The position numbers and the translations under genes were made by a program. From contig CM070580.1 of NCBI GenBank assembly GCA_036346355.1, positions 25,897,374 to 25,961,373 on the forward strand: a DNA stretch of 64,000 nt, given 5' to 3'. The notes beneath the pieces are model-generated. The model ran no database searches and was not told the DNA's origin. It saw nothing but the letters and a program-made list of their open reading frames with translations. This stretch comes from Rhipidocladum racemiflorum (Eukaryota > Streptophyta > Magnoliopsida > Poales > Poaceae). Shown here one piece after another: positions 35,612 through 45,587 of the stretch. Positions within the stretch are counted from its first letter, which is position 1, and each line of letters begins with the position of its first letter.

Positions 35612-37520
35612 GGGACCCTTACCATTGTAGAACTGCTCCAGGCGGGAGGCCCACGTCCTGCAATTCCGAAGGTCATGCCCATGAGCCTGGTGGAGCGGGC
35701 AGAAATAGGCACTAGCCCGCCCGCGTTGGTCGCCGCGTTCTTGGTCGTCCCGGCTCTGCTCGTTGTTCCGCTGAACCGGTCGACCCCTTCCTTTCGGGGC
35801 CCCCCCCTATACGACTGCGAGGTCGGTCGTTGTCTTTCGATAGCTGCCACCATGCCGGAGACAGAGGATTTTTTCTTCTTTTTGATTTTTTTCTCGATAG
35901 AGCTTACGCTCTTCCGGCTGGATGCCCCTTCGAGCCCGGCCGAGGGGCTTTTCCTCGCCCAAAGAAAGCCTTCTTCCACTCGATCGGCCTGGTCGCATTG
36001 GCATAGCGGTCAGCCATGCGGAATACTCGTTGGCCGTGATGTCCGGGTGGATTTCGAGGTCCTGAGTAAAGCGTACGTCTCGGACCCCGAACTTGAAAGC
36101 CCGGACGACCGCCTCATCCGAGATGCTCGGGATGGAATTGCGCACTTGCATGAAGCGCTGGACGAACTGGCGCAGGGTCTCGCCTCCGCCTCAGACGACG
36201 CTGAGGTCGCGCTCCTTCCCGGCGGACGTAGCGACTACGGAAGTTGGCTCGGAGAGTGCCGCCACCGGGCCCAGGACCGGATCGAGTTCTCCTTCGGTTG
36301 AATAGCCACGCCCGAGCCGCCCGGCCCAGGATCAGGCGAAAGTTGGCCATCACCCTTTCATCACCCCGGCAGCCTAAAATGGCCGTGGTGTAGATCGAGA
36401 GAAACTCGTCGGGTTCTCGAGTCCCGTCGAATCTCGATGTGGCCGGCTTAAACCTTGTCGGCCAGGTCACTCGTCGCAGCCGACGTCGCGAACGCCTCTG
36501 CACGAACACGGATCGTCGGGCGATCACCACGAGCGCGGCCGGGCGATCACCACGAAGCGCGGCGGCTTGGCGATCCCCACCACCGAGCCCGAGGTTAGTG
36601 GGCCCGGCGAGAAAGTCTCCTACGCCTGTAGGATGGGAGTGGCAGATGAGGAATGTTCGGCCGGCTACGTCTGCGTGGCTCACATTCCGGCCCGGTCCCG
36701 AGGAGCCCCCGGGAATTGCTCGGTGCCCTCCCGAGCCCTTCGCGCCACAGCCACTCTGAGTGCGGTGCGTGAGTCATCGGGGTGGCGGCGCTGACGCCCG
36801 GCGGCGGCGTTCGAGGAATTGCTCAAGCGTCCCTTTCCTCGGGAGGCCTCCGCCGCCTTATGTCTGTGGCGATTTCCTCGAGGTCGCCGCCACGGCCGCG
36901 CCATGGCTTCTAGGTCGACTTGCTCAGAAACTCTCCGAGGTTGCGCACCACCGCGGGCCAGGGCTTGAAGGCGTTCCCCGCCGAGGAACGCGGCGACGAG
37001 CTTCGTTAAATGCGTCAGACGGCTCCGGAGTTCGTGCGCTGCGGAAATTCTCACGAACCGGCCCTGGTCTTATCGGGCCACACCTCGGACTTGCCGGCGC
37101 AAGCTGGTCGTCCGATTCAGGGATGCCTGCAGTGCTCTTTGGCCGCCGTGGCGGTGAAGACGCCGCTTCACCGAGATTTGCTCGTCGTTTCCATCCTCTT
37201 CCGCAACGAAGACGTTACGGGATTGGGACGGATCGCGAGGGGACATCACGGTGTCTCCCCGTGAAGCGGTCCCCTGGTCGAGCTCGTAGAGGTCGGGATG
37301 TCCGCACCATCGTAGAGCTCGTCGCATTTCGCCGTCCGAGAGGGCGTCGAGTTGGGAGCGAAAGAATCGCCCGGCAGCGGCCGGCTTCCAGGGAAAAGCT
37401 CCTGGAACCGTCTTGATTCTTAATGCCGGCGACGTCGCCGGCCCCATCGTTGAAGAACTGCTTGTCCTCTTCCCCGATCTCGGGGGCGTCGAGCCTCTGG
37501 TGGTTCTGGGATTCTGACAT
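35612..37520 (-). pseudogene. Gypsy gag region, frame-broken
   Basis: A start codon at 37520 ('MSESQNHQRLDAPEIG') lies 52 bp after the 5' LTR, as expected for gag. The retrotransposon gag core is seen at 36114-36683 ('FDGTREPDEFLSIYTTAI'), followed by 'NSIPSISDEAVVRAFKFGVR' (35807-36151). Just before the protease is a knuckle-like 'HQAHGHDLRNCRTW'. Gag forms the virus-like particle shell. Several shifts split the frame. Confidence 0.82.
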
Positions 37521-37546
37521 TCTCCGGGATTCCTCACGAAAGGGAA

Positions 37547-37572
37547 AGTCGTCCCCACGGACGGCGCCAGCT
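37547..37572 (-). other. Primer-binding site of the gypsy element
   Basis: On the minus strand, two bases after the 5' LTR, the sequence TGGCGCCGTCCGTGGGGA appears. TGGCGCCGTC is complementary to tRNA 3' ends such as that of tRNA-Asp, used by many Tat and Athila elements. The tRNA assignment is by resemblance only. Confidence 0.75.
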
Positions 37573-38253
37573 GTCGACGATTGGGGAACAGGCCCCCGCC
37601 GAGCTTACTTGTTGGTGGAGGGACCAACTGTGACCCCTTCTTACGTGAGGGATTACTCGAAGAATGGCTCACCAGATTCCAACGAATGTGGACACAGCAG
37701 TTTACCCTGGTTCGGGCCTCTCGAGAAAGAGATAATAGCCCTACTCCAGCTCTCGTTTACTCTTGCAATGTGTCCGAAGTTTCTGATGCGTGTCTTGCTC
37801 TTGTTGTTGTTATCTGTCCCCCTCACGATGGGGACCCTTTTATAGCTTACAAAGGATCGAACTCCATGACCCCACTACCCGCACGTTTGGACCTCGCCCA
37901 AACGTGGCAACTGGTGGATCCTATCTTTCCGCCACGCTCCCACGGGAAACGTAACGGGCCAACGGAAGTTACGCTCGGGTGGTTATTCCCACCGACCCCG
38001 AGACCTCGTAAGGTCGGCCGATGACCGGCACCGAGCTTGGACATCTTACCCGAGCTCGAGCTCGGAATCGACTGGAGTACGTGGCATTCTCGGTCCCACC
38101 CGAGCCCGAGCTCGGAACTGGCCGGAATGCGTAGCCTTCCAAGCTCTGATTTAGACAACCCAGGGTAACGACCTCCTGGTGGCTCGGGCGGGAGCGAGCT
38201 TGGTCGTTGGTGGCATCCGAGGTAATTTATGGAAATTACCCGACCCCCCGACA
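37573..38253 (-). repeat. 5' LTR of the gypsy element
   Basis: It is 681 bp long with TGTCG...CGACA ends. On the minus strand a good TATA box (GCTATAAAAGG, 37836-37846) is present, so this copy would be the promoter. It differs from the 3' LTR by about 4% substitutions plus indels. Confidence 0.95.
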
Positions 38254-38258
38254 GATAC

Positions 38259-39267
38259 CTTCTGGTATTTTCATGTATATCTCCGACTCCAAGTTTTCAT
38301 ACAAATATGTTGTGACAACATCATTAGCTTTATTCTCAACTTCAAGTTGACTGTCATTGAGATCAAGTATCTAAAGGTAATTCCACCCATGACCGGAGAA
38401 TAGGTTTCTTCATAATCAACCCTAGGACGTTGAGTGAAACCTTGAACAACAAGTCTTGCAATGGTTGTTGCTCTTTTCATAGATTCTCCTATTGTTACAA
38501 AATTTATGGCCATTTCGTCACGGGGTGCTTCATGCACTTCTACTTGCTCTTCATTGCTATTTCCCATTCTAGAAGCAAGTTCCTTTAGTTTTTCTCCGCC
38601 AATGTGTGCGCACACATTGTTTCCGGCGGCTTCTTCCAATGGAAGATTCTAATCTGGAATTGCCTTTTCCACAGGCTTCTTTCAGGCGGTCTCAACTGGC
38701 TCCCCTTCTTGCTTTGGGGCACTTTTGTGATTGGCTGTGGTAAGTCCTCTTGCCCAGTTTTCCCCAGACGTCTCCGGGTACTTTGGGTTTGAGAAGCCAG
38801 ATTTCCTGTTCTTTTTCTATGAGGCCTCTGAACAGGATGAGGGATACCTTCTGCTTTCTTTGGTATTTTCACCCTCTCTGGTGCATTTCTTGCTGGTATA
38901 TGCGACTTAACCACGCTCTTCAGATCACAAAAATGATCAGGCAGTTCATTTGCTAAATTCTGCAAATCGATTGTCTTCTTGACTTCATGATTTGCTTCAT
39001 TAGTGTGAGGGTCATGCACGAGGATCCCAATGGAATGCCATATGATTTCCCGACATTTTCATCCAATGGTTCATTTCCTCCCCCTAATGACGGGAAAGCG
39101 ATCCTCGTCAAAAAAATGCAATCAGCGAATTGGGCTGTATGCAAATCTCCAGTCGTGGGTTCCAAATACTTGATTATGGATGCATTCTCATAACCAACGT
39201 ATATCCCAGACTTGCGGAGAGGGCCCATTGCAGTTCGCTGTGGGGATGGTATAGGTACATATACCAT
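38259..39267 (-). pseudogene. Copia integrase-RT linker and N-terminal RT part
   Basis: The linker has 'MGPLRKSGIYVGYENASI' and 'KYLEPTTGDLHTAQFADC' (38953-39267). It is followed by frame-shifted pieces and then the RT start with 'VVQGFTQRPRVDYEETYSPV' (38271-38639). The RT stops near its 'IYMK' step, where the gypsy element entered. The remainder of RT resumes at 26742. Confidence 0.88.
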
Positions 39268-39271
39268 TCAT

Positions 39272-39844
39272 TCAAATCTTCAAGATGACCCACTGCACTA
39301 GTTGCATAATTGAATGGATGTTGTAGGCCGACGGTCTATAATTGATGAGTGCTGCTGCGTGCATGACTGCGTGTCCCCAACAAGTGTTGGGCAAGTTACA
39401 ACTCTGCAAGAGTGGTCGGGCTATGAGCTTAATCCTCTTTATTAGTGCTTCAGCTAGTCCATTTTGCATATGGACGTGCGGTACAGAGTGTTCAATAGTT
39501 ATTCCAGTTGCTGTGCAATAATCATCAAATGCCTTGGAAGTAAATTCGTTGGCATTGTCCATTCGAATGGACTTCACGCGATGATCAGGAAAAACATTCT
39601 TAATTCTGATGATCTGCGAGATCAACTTTGTGAATGTATGATTCCTTGTTGACAGCAAACATGTATGCGACCATTTCGAGGAAGCATCAATGAGCACCAT
39701 AAAGTACCGAAACGGCCCCGATAATGGCTGAATCGGGCCGCAAATATCCCCTTGAATGCGTTCCAGGAATGCAGGAATTTCATGTTGCACTTTCATAATA
39801 GAGGACCTAGTTATTAATTTCCCGGTGGCACATGCATGGCACAC
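39272..39844 (-). pseudogene. Copia integrase catalytic domain
   Basis: The frame begins 'CHACATGKL' (the end of the HHCC zinc region). The three acidic catalytic positions are visible in 'IQGDICGPI', 'IRMDNANEFTS' and 'MQNGLAEALIKRIK'. 'VYVDD'-type RT is absent here, as expected for copia order with integrase before RT. It is open for 190 residues but separated by shifts from its neighbours. Confidence 0.9.
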
Positions 39845-39858
39845 AAAATCTTCATGAT

Positions 39859-40379
39859 TTAGGAAAAAAAATTAACATTAATGCCATGACCTTGTGAGTT
39901 GTTAACTATATTTCTCATCAATCTAAGACCAGGATGACCTAAATATACAATGCCATAGCAAATATAATTCAGAGCTTCTAAAGAGGTATACACTGCGTGT
40001 GCATTGATTCTCGTGTAGTACAACCCAGATTCATACGAGGAATATTTTTCTAATACCATTTTTCATATTCTGCGTGCTCCATAATGCACAAATGCTTTTT
40101 TCCATTTTCTTCATTGGTTTCTACGTGAAACCCATTGGCGCGGATATATTTGAAACTTAAAAGAGTGTGAGTTGATTCAGGGTACAAGGAGGCTTCATCA
40201 ATTACCAAAGTTGTACCCATTGGCAATATAATTGTGGCTCTTCCTGAGCCTATTATATGCGTATCGTTTCCTGCGATTTTCATAATCCTTCCAGCGTTCT
40301 TCGTGATCGTCTGGAAGTATTTCGACACTCTTAAGATGGTATTTGTTGTGCCACTATCAACAATACATATCACCTCCAT
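39859..40379 (-). pseudogene. Copia protease and pre-integrase region
   Basis: 'CIVDSGTTNTIL' is the aspartic protease active-site motif (40050-40379). It is followed by 'SLYPESTHTLLSFKYIRANG' and then, in the next frame, by the gag-pre-integrase 'YLGHPGLRLMRNIV' (39859-40059). Protease cuts the polyprotein; the pre-integrase block precedes the integrase zinc site. Confidence 0.88.
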
Positions 40380-40542
40380 TGGGCGCTACACAATTTCTAA
40401 ATGAAAAGAAATATAATTCTAATCATATAGTGGCAAAGTAATTCAAATATTGTTTAAAAATATAGAATACTGGAATAAAGAATAAAATGAAATTCTATTC
40501 ATGAGAAAAGAAAATGTATGCTCTTCGAGAGCTTACAATTCA

Positions 40543-40878
40543 TTATTCATTAATAACCACTGTTCTGTAGCCTGCAAACTTCAGGCGAACCCAATCTTGC
40601 TGTGCTTGGAGCAAGATGGCGGACTTGAGCTTCTCGAACTGCTTCTGAAGTGCAGTCCGTAACTCAAGTGTACTCACCTCAGCCATGTATTCATTCTTCA
40701 CAGTGGCTGAAAAGTGATACCTGGGGAGTACAAAACTTGATCGTTTTGCTCGGCAGTAGGTTACTTGTCCTTCGAGGACCCTAAACCGATGGCAATTCAG
40801 AGCTTCTTGCTCATAAGCACGATCTTCACATTTGATGCCCATGTGAGATAGTTCTGACCATTCGGGCCAGTTCTTCAA
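40543..40878 (-). pseudogene. Copia gag, truncated
   Basis: The 111-residue frame ends in the UBN2-type gag core ('LQKQFEKLKSAILLQAQQDW', then 'LKFAGYRTV') and then stops at 'VINE'. The usual continuation (about 150 residues, including the CCHC knuckle) is missing. AT-rich sequence (40390-40540) lies between this stop and the protease. A donor-like GTAAGC near 40538 and an acceptor-like TTTAG near 40403 (minus strand) leave open that this is an intron, but loss is simpler. Confidence 0.7.
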
Positions 40879-40899
40879 AACTCACATATGACAATGCCA

Positions 40900-43008
40900 G
40901 GTATTTACATATTCATAGGATTCTTTCATTAGATTACTTCGTGTAATCTAATAGAGAGTGGTTGCAAAAATTCATAAATGCATAAATCAAATTCTCATGA
41001 ATATCCAGTAAACTAAAAGAAAGCAATAATTTCAAGATTCATAAATACAAGATTCATAGATGCAAGATTCATAAGTGCGAGATTCATAAATGTAGGATTC
41101 ATAAGTACAAGATTCATAAATACAACTACGTGCATGTAGGTGATCGGCTTCGTGCAAACGATCAGATTCATATGCACGATCGGCTTCGTGCGATCGGTTT
41201 GAACGCGGCTTCATGCGCGTGATGCATTCAGTTCCATGCACGCCGGCCTTCCTGGCGCGACGGTGACCGCTTCGTGCAGCATGCTTGAATTTCCAATGAT
41301 ATATATTAAGACAATTAATACAATGCATGGAACAGAACGATAATTGCACAATTCATAAATTCAAAATAAACAATAATTGCATAATTCATAAATACGGAAA
41401 ATAAATTCTCAGGAATTTTCGATATTCTAAACAAGGCAATTAATTCGAAAATTCATGCAAATATTAATAAATGCGGAAAATAAGGCTAAGTACTGAATAA
41501 AAACAGAGCCAATTAATTTTCTACATTTTTCTTGGAATTTTCAGGGTTTTCTAACTATTTTTATCCAATTTACTGAATTTCTTAAACAATTATAGAAAAG
41601 AAAACAGAAAAAAGATAAAGAAATTGGGGGAGGGCAAAAGGGGGATTTCCCCTTGCCCCCTGCCCGTGCGTCACTTCACGGGGATGCCTCATGCCCGTTT
41701 TCTATTGCCTGGACAAAAAGGACTTCTAGTTCATGTGCGTGCTTTGGGACTTGAAGTCCATGTGCTTTGGACTTCATGTCCATTAGGGACTTGTGCGGCC
41801 GGCGATGGATGCAAACAATCGGCCGGCACGCAGCGGGCGTATGGCAGGCCGAAAAATTTGACTTCGAGTCGCATCGGCGCCTGGGCGGCATCAGCCAGTG
41901 ACGCGGCGACCGAGTGCGTTCGGCAGCGGGCGGCCCTGGGAGGTGCGCGTATGCAGCGCTGCCCCAAAGAGTGTTTCAGCCGACGGCGGTCATGCGAGGC
42001 CAATAGCGAGCATCAGGCGAGCTCGACACCGGCCGGCCGCCGAGTTTTCACGCCGGCGCAGAGCGTAGGCGTAGCAACGCCGCTTCAAAGCCTGCGAGGC
42101 CATTACGGGCGGTGTACCGATGGGCTTCATGTCCATTCTTTAGACTTCTGTAGCGCAAGATGCAGTCCAGCCGAGGCTTGAGCGCAAAGGGGCGGTTCCA
42201 CAACGACAGCCGGCGGTAGGCCTGTACGCAGCGGTGCACGGAGACCGGTGCCGGCGGGGCGGCAACAGGTCTTCAGACTAACGCCGTACAAGCGGCTTCA
42301 CGCGTCTTGGCCGCCACGCTGCGGCGCGTCACCAACGCCGGACGCCCGATTCTTTGGCGCGGCGACCTCGGCTTGGTCACGGCGACCTCGGGCCGGCGTG
42401 GCGCGCGCGTTGCGCGCAGTTCTGGTCGTGGAGTGCGGCGGTGCTTTGAGTCGTCTGGCGCGTGCGCTTCAGACGCGGCGACTGCGACTTCGTGTCGTGC
42501 AGCAGGGGTCAGCCGGCGGTGACCTTGCGCGCGGAGATGTCGAGCCAACGGCAACGCTTCGTGCGGTCGACGGCTCGGGCACCGTGGCGGTCAAGTGCGG
42601 CGAGCCCCATTGGTGCTTCATGCGCATGGAAGTCAGGCTTCGTGCCGGTGCTGGCGACTTCATGTCGTTTGGCGAGACGATGTACTGTAGATACATTATC
42701 TGTATTGTGTGATGCCGATCTGTAATGGCTTCGTGCCCATGATGCCTGGTTGATTTCGGCTTCGGTTGACGGCTTCGTGCCGCGATGGCGCTTCATGGCC
42801 GAGCCGGTGACTAAGTACAGTGCTGGGTTCATAGAATGTGGCTTCATGCCACTAATCTGTAAAAACCACCATGCATTCTAGCTTCAAGTAAACGTCGTAG
42901 CTTCGTGCCACGCAGCTTAGAATAGATGTATGCAGGATATAAATGAGCGATTAGATTCTCAATCCCTCGAATCTTACTGTTTCTCACCTTTCAATCTAAT
43001 CTCCGGGT
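40900..43008 (-). repeat. Copia 5' leader, rich in GCACGAAGC / GCATGAAGC copies
   Basis: Between gag and the primer-binding site lie about 2.1 kb without recognisable domains. The section at 41640-42720 is strongly GC-rich. On the plus strand GCTTCGTGC, GCTTCATGC or ACTTCATGT-type blocks occur more than twenty times, for example near 41148, 41187, 41269, 42556, 42637, 42728, 42775 and 42898. Open frames here look incidental. Long repetitive leaders often hold packaging or dimerisation signals, but none is proven. Confidence 0.6.
41036..41125. repeat. 15-bp tandem repeat, six units
   Basis: Units such as AGATTCATAAATACA follow each other six times without length change. On the minus strand they encode repeating pentapeptides of the type 'CIYES' in an open frame of 105 residues (41032-41349). 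Diverged units extend towards 41200. Confidence 0.9.
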
Positions 43009-43028
43009 AGAGCTTCGTGCTGATAACG
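43009..43028 (-). other. Primer-binding site of the copia element
   Basis: On the minus strand, directly after the 5' LTR, the sequence CGTTATCAGCACGAAGCTC appears. TATCAG matches the start of sites for initiator-tRNA-Met; TTATCAGCACG-type sites are common in one group of plant copia elements. The motif GCACGAAGC here is the same one repeated through the leader. Confidence 0.65.
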
Positions 43029-43251
43029 TGTTAGACAACCTCGCTATCGAATAGTCCGGGGTTGCCTAATAGATCTAAAGTGGAGAACAGAGAGAGAGGG
43101 CGAGAGTCACAATATGAGGAGGAACCAGGTCTGCTTTATTATTCTGTATGCTTGTGTGTACAATGGGGTGACCCCCTGCCTCCTATATATAGCGGTTCTG
43201 CTTAGAGATAAGGAAGAGTCCATATAGGATACGACAATAGGTTTCCTAACA
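43029..43251 (-). repeat. 5' LTR of the copia element
   Basis: It is 223 bp long, identical to the 3' LTR but for 43107. A TATA box (CTATATATAG, 43192-43201) lies about 50 bp inside the LTR on the minus strand, giving the promoter for element RNA. Confidence 0.95.
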
Positions 43252-43464
43252 GAAAGAACACAAAAAGGAAGAAACATGTATACAGCGCGACTGGTACGGC
43301 TCTAACTTCATAAAAAAAAAAACTTAGAATATAAAACAAGATAAACAATATTCATTCGTATTCGTTTTTTATTGCACCCTCTGTCCGATTATCTTATATA
43401 GAGATGCAGATATAACGGGTGATTTTATTCCAACCAAATAGCCAGAGACTCGGTACAAACAGGG

Positions 43465-44110
43465 CCGTTCCTCATATTTCAGGGCCCTAGTGTAAATTGA
43501 GAAATGGAACCCTTGATTTCAGTAAGATAAAAATATTTTTTTTCTATTAATTGCAAAGGCATATGTTAAGTATATAATCAAAACATTTCTTCAGTTGCAA
43601 AGATGACGCATACATGATATATAATCTAAATAAGCGATCAGGTTGCAAATATGACTAATACATGATATATCCCCTCAAAAAACTAATACATGATATAATC
43701 AAAACATGTGATCTAGTGTAACATAAGATGTCTAGCACAAGACATATCCTGATATTAATGATAAAAGAGAGAAAGAGAGGGGGAGAGAATATACCCTCTA
43801 CCATCTGCGAATTCAAAATAAGCAAACCCATCATTTAAAACAATTTCTTCTCACATTTCTAGATGCAAAGTCATCGATAATGGTATCTATATTAATCTGA
43901 TCTAACATAGCCTTCTCAATGCATAAAATGGCCAGACCATTCAACCTTTCTTGAGACATTGTTAACCTCAAATAATTTTTTTAATAATTTTAACTTTGAA
44001 AAGCTTCTTTCAACTAATGCTACAGTAGCTGATATAGTAAATAATATTCGATAAGCAACTAAAACATTTGGATAACAATCTACATCTCTAGTGAACTTAA
44101 ATATCATGGA
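43465..44110 (-). pseudogene. 3' end of a hAT element with hAT dimerisation domain remnant
   Basis: CAGGGCCGTTCCTCATATTTCAGGGCCC at its left resembles a hAT terminus (20-base limit aside, the informative part is CAGGGCCGTTCC). The minus strand from about 44110 to 43850 reads 'YPNVLVAYRILFTISATVAL' then 'VERSFSKLKLL'. After a frame shift it continues with 'MSQERLNGLAILCIEKAML'. These are the C-terminal dimerisation motifs of ZMYM1-like hAT transposases. The rest of the transposase is absent, so only the tail of the element remains. Confidence 0.75.
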
Positions 44111-44334
44111 CCTAAACGAGTTGATAGAAGTACGAATAACCAAACCAAAAGGCGGTACAATACAAGTTGCAAGGCTACCAGCACACCGAGCAAGTAAGTC
44201 GAGCAGTAAATAAACCCAATCCAAGGGGCAAGGAGGCCAAGCCGCAGACCCCATCCCATCGTCATCCAACCATCGGATTGCCGGACAATTACCTTACCAC
44301 CGGCCCCCTTCCCTTCTCCTTCTCCTTCTCCCTC

Positions 44335-44343
44335 CATTTATAA
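44335..44343 (+). promoter_or_regulatory. TATA box of the DUF1645 gene
   Basis: ATTTATAAC follows a CT-rich tract and lies about 115 bp before the start codon, suiting a leader of 80-90 bases. It is about 225 bp downstream of the hAT remnant. Confidence 0.6.
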
Positions 44344-44454
44344 CCTCTCGTCTCATCTCCCAACATCTTCCCCCAGCACCACATTCCTCTTCCGCCGCCA
44401 CAACCCAATCAAACCTACCGAGAAACAAGAGATTTACTAGGGCGAGCCCGCGCC

Positions 44455-45531
44455 ATGGACGACGACATTGACAGCACCTGCTCCACCCCCTTCGCCAGCG
44501 CGCCGTCCAGCCCAGGCCGCTCCCCCGCCATCTGCGGCGGCGGCTACTTCTTCAGCGCGCCGGCCAGCCCCATCCACCACCTGCTGCTCTCGTCCTCGTC
44601 CGGCGTGCCTGGTGCCGTGGCCGGCGCGGGGTACGGTGGCGTGGGTGACGCGGAGTTCGAGTTCGGCGGCCCCGGCGGGCCCATGATCTCCGCCGACGAG
44701 CTCTTCCACAACGGCCAGATCCGGCCGCTCACCCTGCCCCCACTCCCGGATCTCGACCCTGGCAGCGACGACGAGGACGGCGACCGCGGCCCCTTGCCGG
44801 CGCGCGGCCGCGAGCTAACGCTCCGGAGCGGTTCCATGCACCGCCGCGCCCGGTCCCTATCCCCGCTCCGCAGCCCGTCCCCGCGTCTCAAGCTTCTCAA
44901 TGCGCTCGTCCCCGCGCCGGATCTTGGCTCCGTCTCCCACTCGGCTGGGGCGCAGGAGGCCACGCCGCCGGTCACCGCCTCGTCGCGCTCGTCCTCATCC
45001 TCCTCGACGTCGTCATCCTCGTCCTCCTCGTCGTCCGCCCGCGGGTCCCGGCGGTGGGTGTTTCTCAAGGACATCCTCCTCCTCCACCGCAGCAAGAGCG
45101 AGCCCGGTAGCACCCACGCGCACGACGCCCCAGCGGCCGCCGCCAAGCCCGAAAGAACATGGCCTTTCTCGCCCTCATGGGCCTCGAGGGACAAGGTTAC
45201 CGCCAAGCTCCGCGCGGCGAGGCCACCACCACCACCGGAGGCGGCGGCGGCAGCGGCAGCGGCAGCGGACAGCGGCGGCGGCGGCGGTAGCGACGAAGCC
45301 CGGGCAACGCGGGGTCGGGGGAGGGGTAAGGGCCGGCGGCGCTCGACAACGGTGGCGGCGGCGCACGAGCGTCTCTACGCTGCGCCGAACAGGGCGCAGG
45401 CGGAGGAGATGCGGCGGCGAACGTTCCTACCGTACCGGCAGGGCCTCCTCGGCTGCCTCGGCTTCAGCTCCCGCGGCTACGGCGCGCTCCACGGGTTCAC
45501 TAAAACCCTCAACCCCGTCTTCTCCCGTTAA
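44455..45531 (+). CDS. DUF1645 family protein, single exon
   Basis: The 358-residue protein starts at CGCCATGGAC, a good plant start context. Family hallmarks are 'FEFGGPGGPMISADELFHNG' (68-87), then 'GQIRPL' (87-92), a kinase-like-free serine run (179-195), 'SRRWVFLKDILLLHRSKSE' (198-216) and 'RTFLPYRQGLLGCLGFSSR' (322-340). Basic 'RGRGRGKGRRR' (286-296) could serve nuclear entry. DUF1645 proteins are plant-specific; a rice member (SGL type) affects grain length and stress tolerance, but the biochemical role is unknown. GC content is very high, normal for single-exon grass genes. No neighbour suggests a specific function. Confidence 0.88.
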   Translation: MDDDIDSTCSTPFASAPSSPGRSPAICGGGYFFSAPASPIHHLLLSSSSGVPGAVAGAGYGGVGDAEFEFGGPGGPMISADELFHNGQIRPLTLPPLPDLDPGSDDEDGDRGPLPARGRELTLRSGSMHRRARSLSPLRSPSPRLKLLNALVPAPDLGSVSHSAGAQEATPPVTASSRSSSSSSTSSSSSSSSSARGSRRWVFLKDILLLHRSKSEPGSTHAHDAPAAAAKPERTWPFSPSWASRDKVTAKLRAARPPPPPEAAAAAAAAADSGGGGGSDEARATRGRGRGKGRRRSTTVAAAHERLYAAPNRAQAEEMRRRTFLPYRQGLLGCLGFSSRGYGALHGFTKTLNPVFSR

Positions 45532-45587
45532 AGCAAAGAAAAAGCACTCCAAAAAATGGTGAGAAGCAGAGAGCAAACGAAGAGCTT

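Larger units (their letters stand above)
26748..38253 (-). mobile_element. Ty3/gypsy (Tat-type) retrotransposon nested in the copia RT; TSD GATAC
   Basis: LTRs at 26748-27420 and 37573-38253 begin and end TGTCG...CGACA. GATAC lies on both sides (26743-26747 and 38254-38258). The minus-strand order is gag, protease, RT, RNase H, integrase, which is the gypsy order. About 4.2 kb between integrase and the 3' LTR carries an antisense gene, a hallmark of the Tat lineage. By hand alignment the LTRs differ by about 30 substitutions and a dozen short indels in some 670 bases. Except for integrase the coding frames are broken. Confidence 0.95.
25036..43251 (-). mobile_element. Ty1/copia LTR retrotransposon, interrupted by a nested gypsy element; TSD GAAAG
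   Basis: Two 223-bp LTRs (25036-25258 and 43029-43251) flank the unit, and GAAAG lies on both sides (25031-25035 and 43252-43256). The order on the minus strand is gag, protease, integrase, reverse transcriptase, RNase H, which is the copia order. The copia sequence proper is about 6.7 kb; the remaining 11.5 kb is the gypsy insertion in the RT region. The LTRs differ at one position (25114 versus 43107). The coding frame has several shifts and a truncated gag, so the copy is not autonomous. Confidence 0.95.

Noticed and set aside
35339..36301. Plus-strand open frame of 320 residues
   Set aside because: It lies exactly antisense to the gypsy gag-protease region, where minus-strand gag and protease motifs are recognisable. 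The high GC content explains the long opposite frame.
36760..37416. Plus-strand open frame of 218 residues
   Set aside because: It is antisense to the gypsy gag start and has no domain. It is not part of the antisense gene, which lies at the other end of the element.
41624..42847. Several open frames of 70-185 residues on both strands
   Set aside because: They lie in the GC-rich repetitive copia leader, overlap each other and show no domain.
44544..45206. Minus-strand open frame of 220 residues
   Set aside because: It is a shadow of the DUF1645 coding exon, produced by its GC-rich codons.
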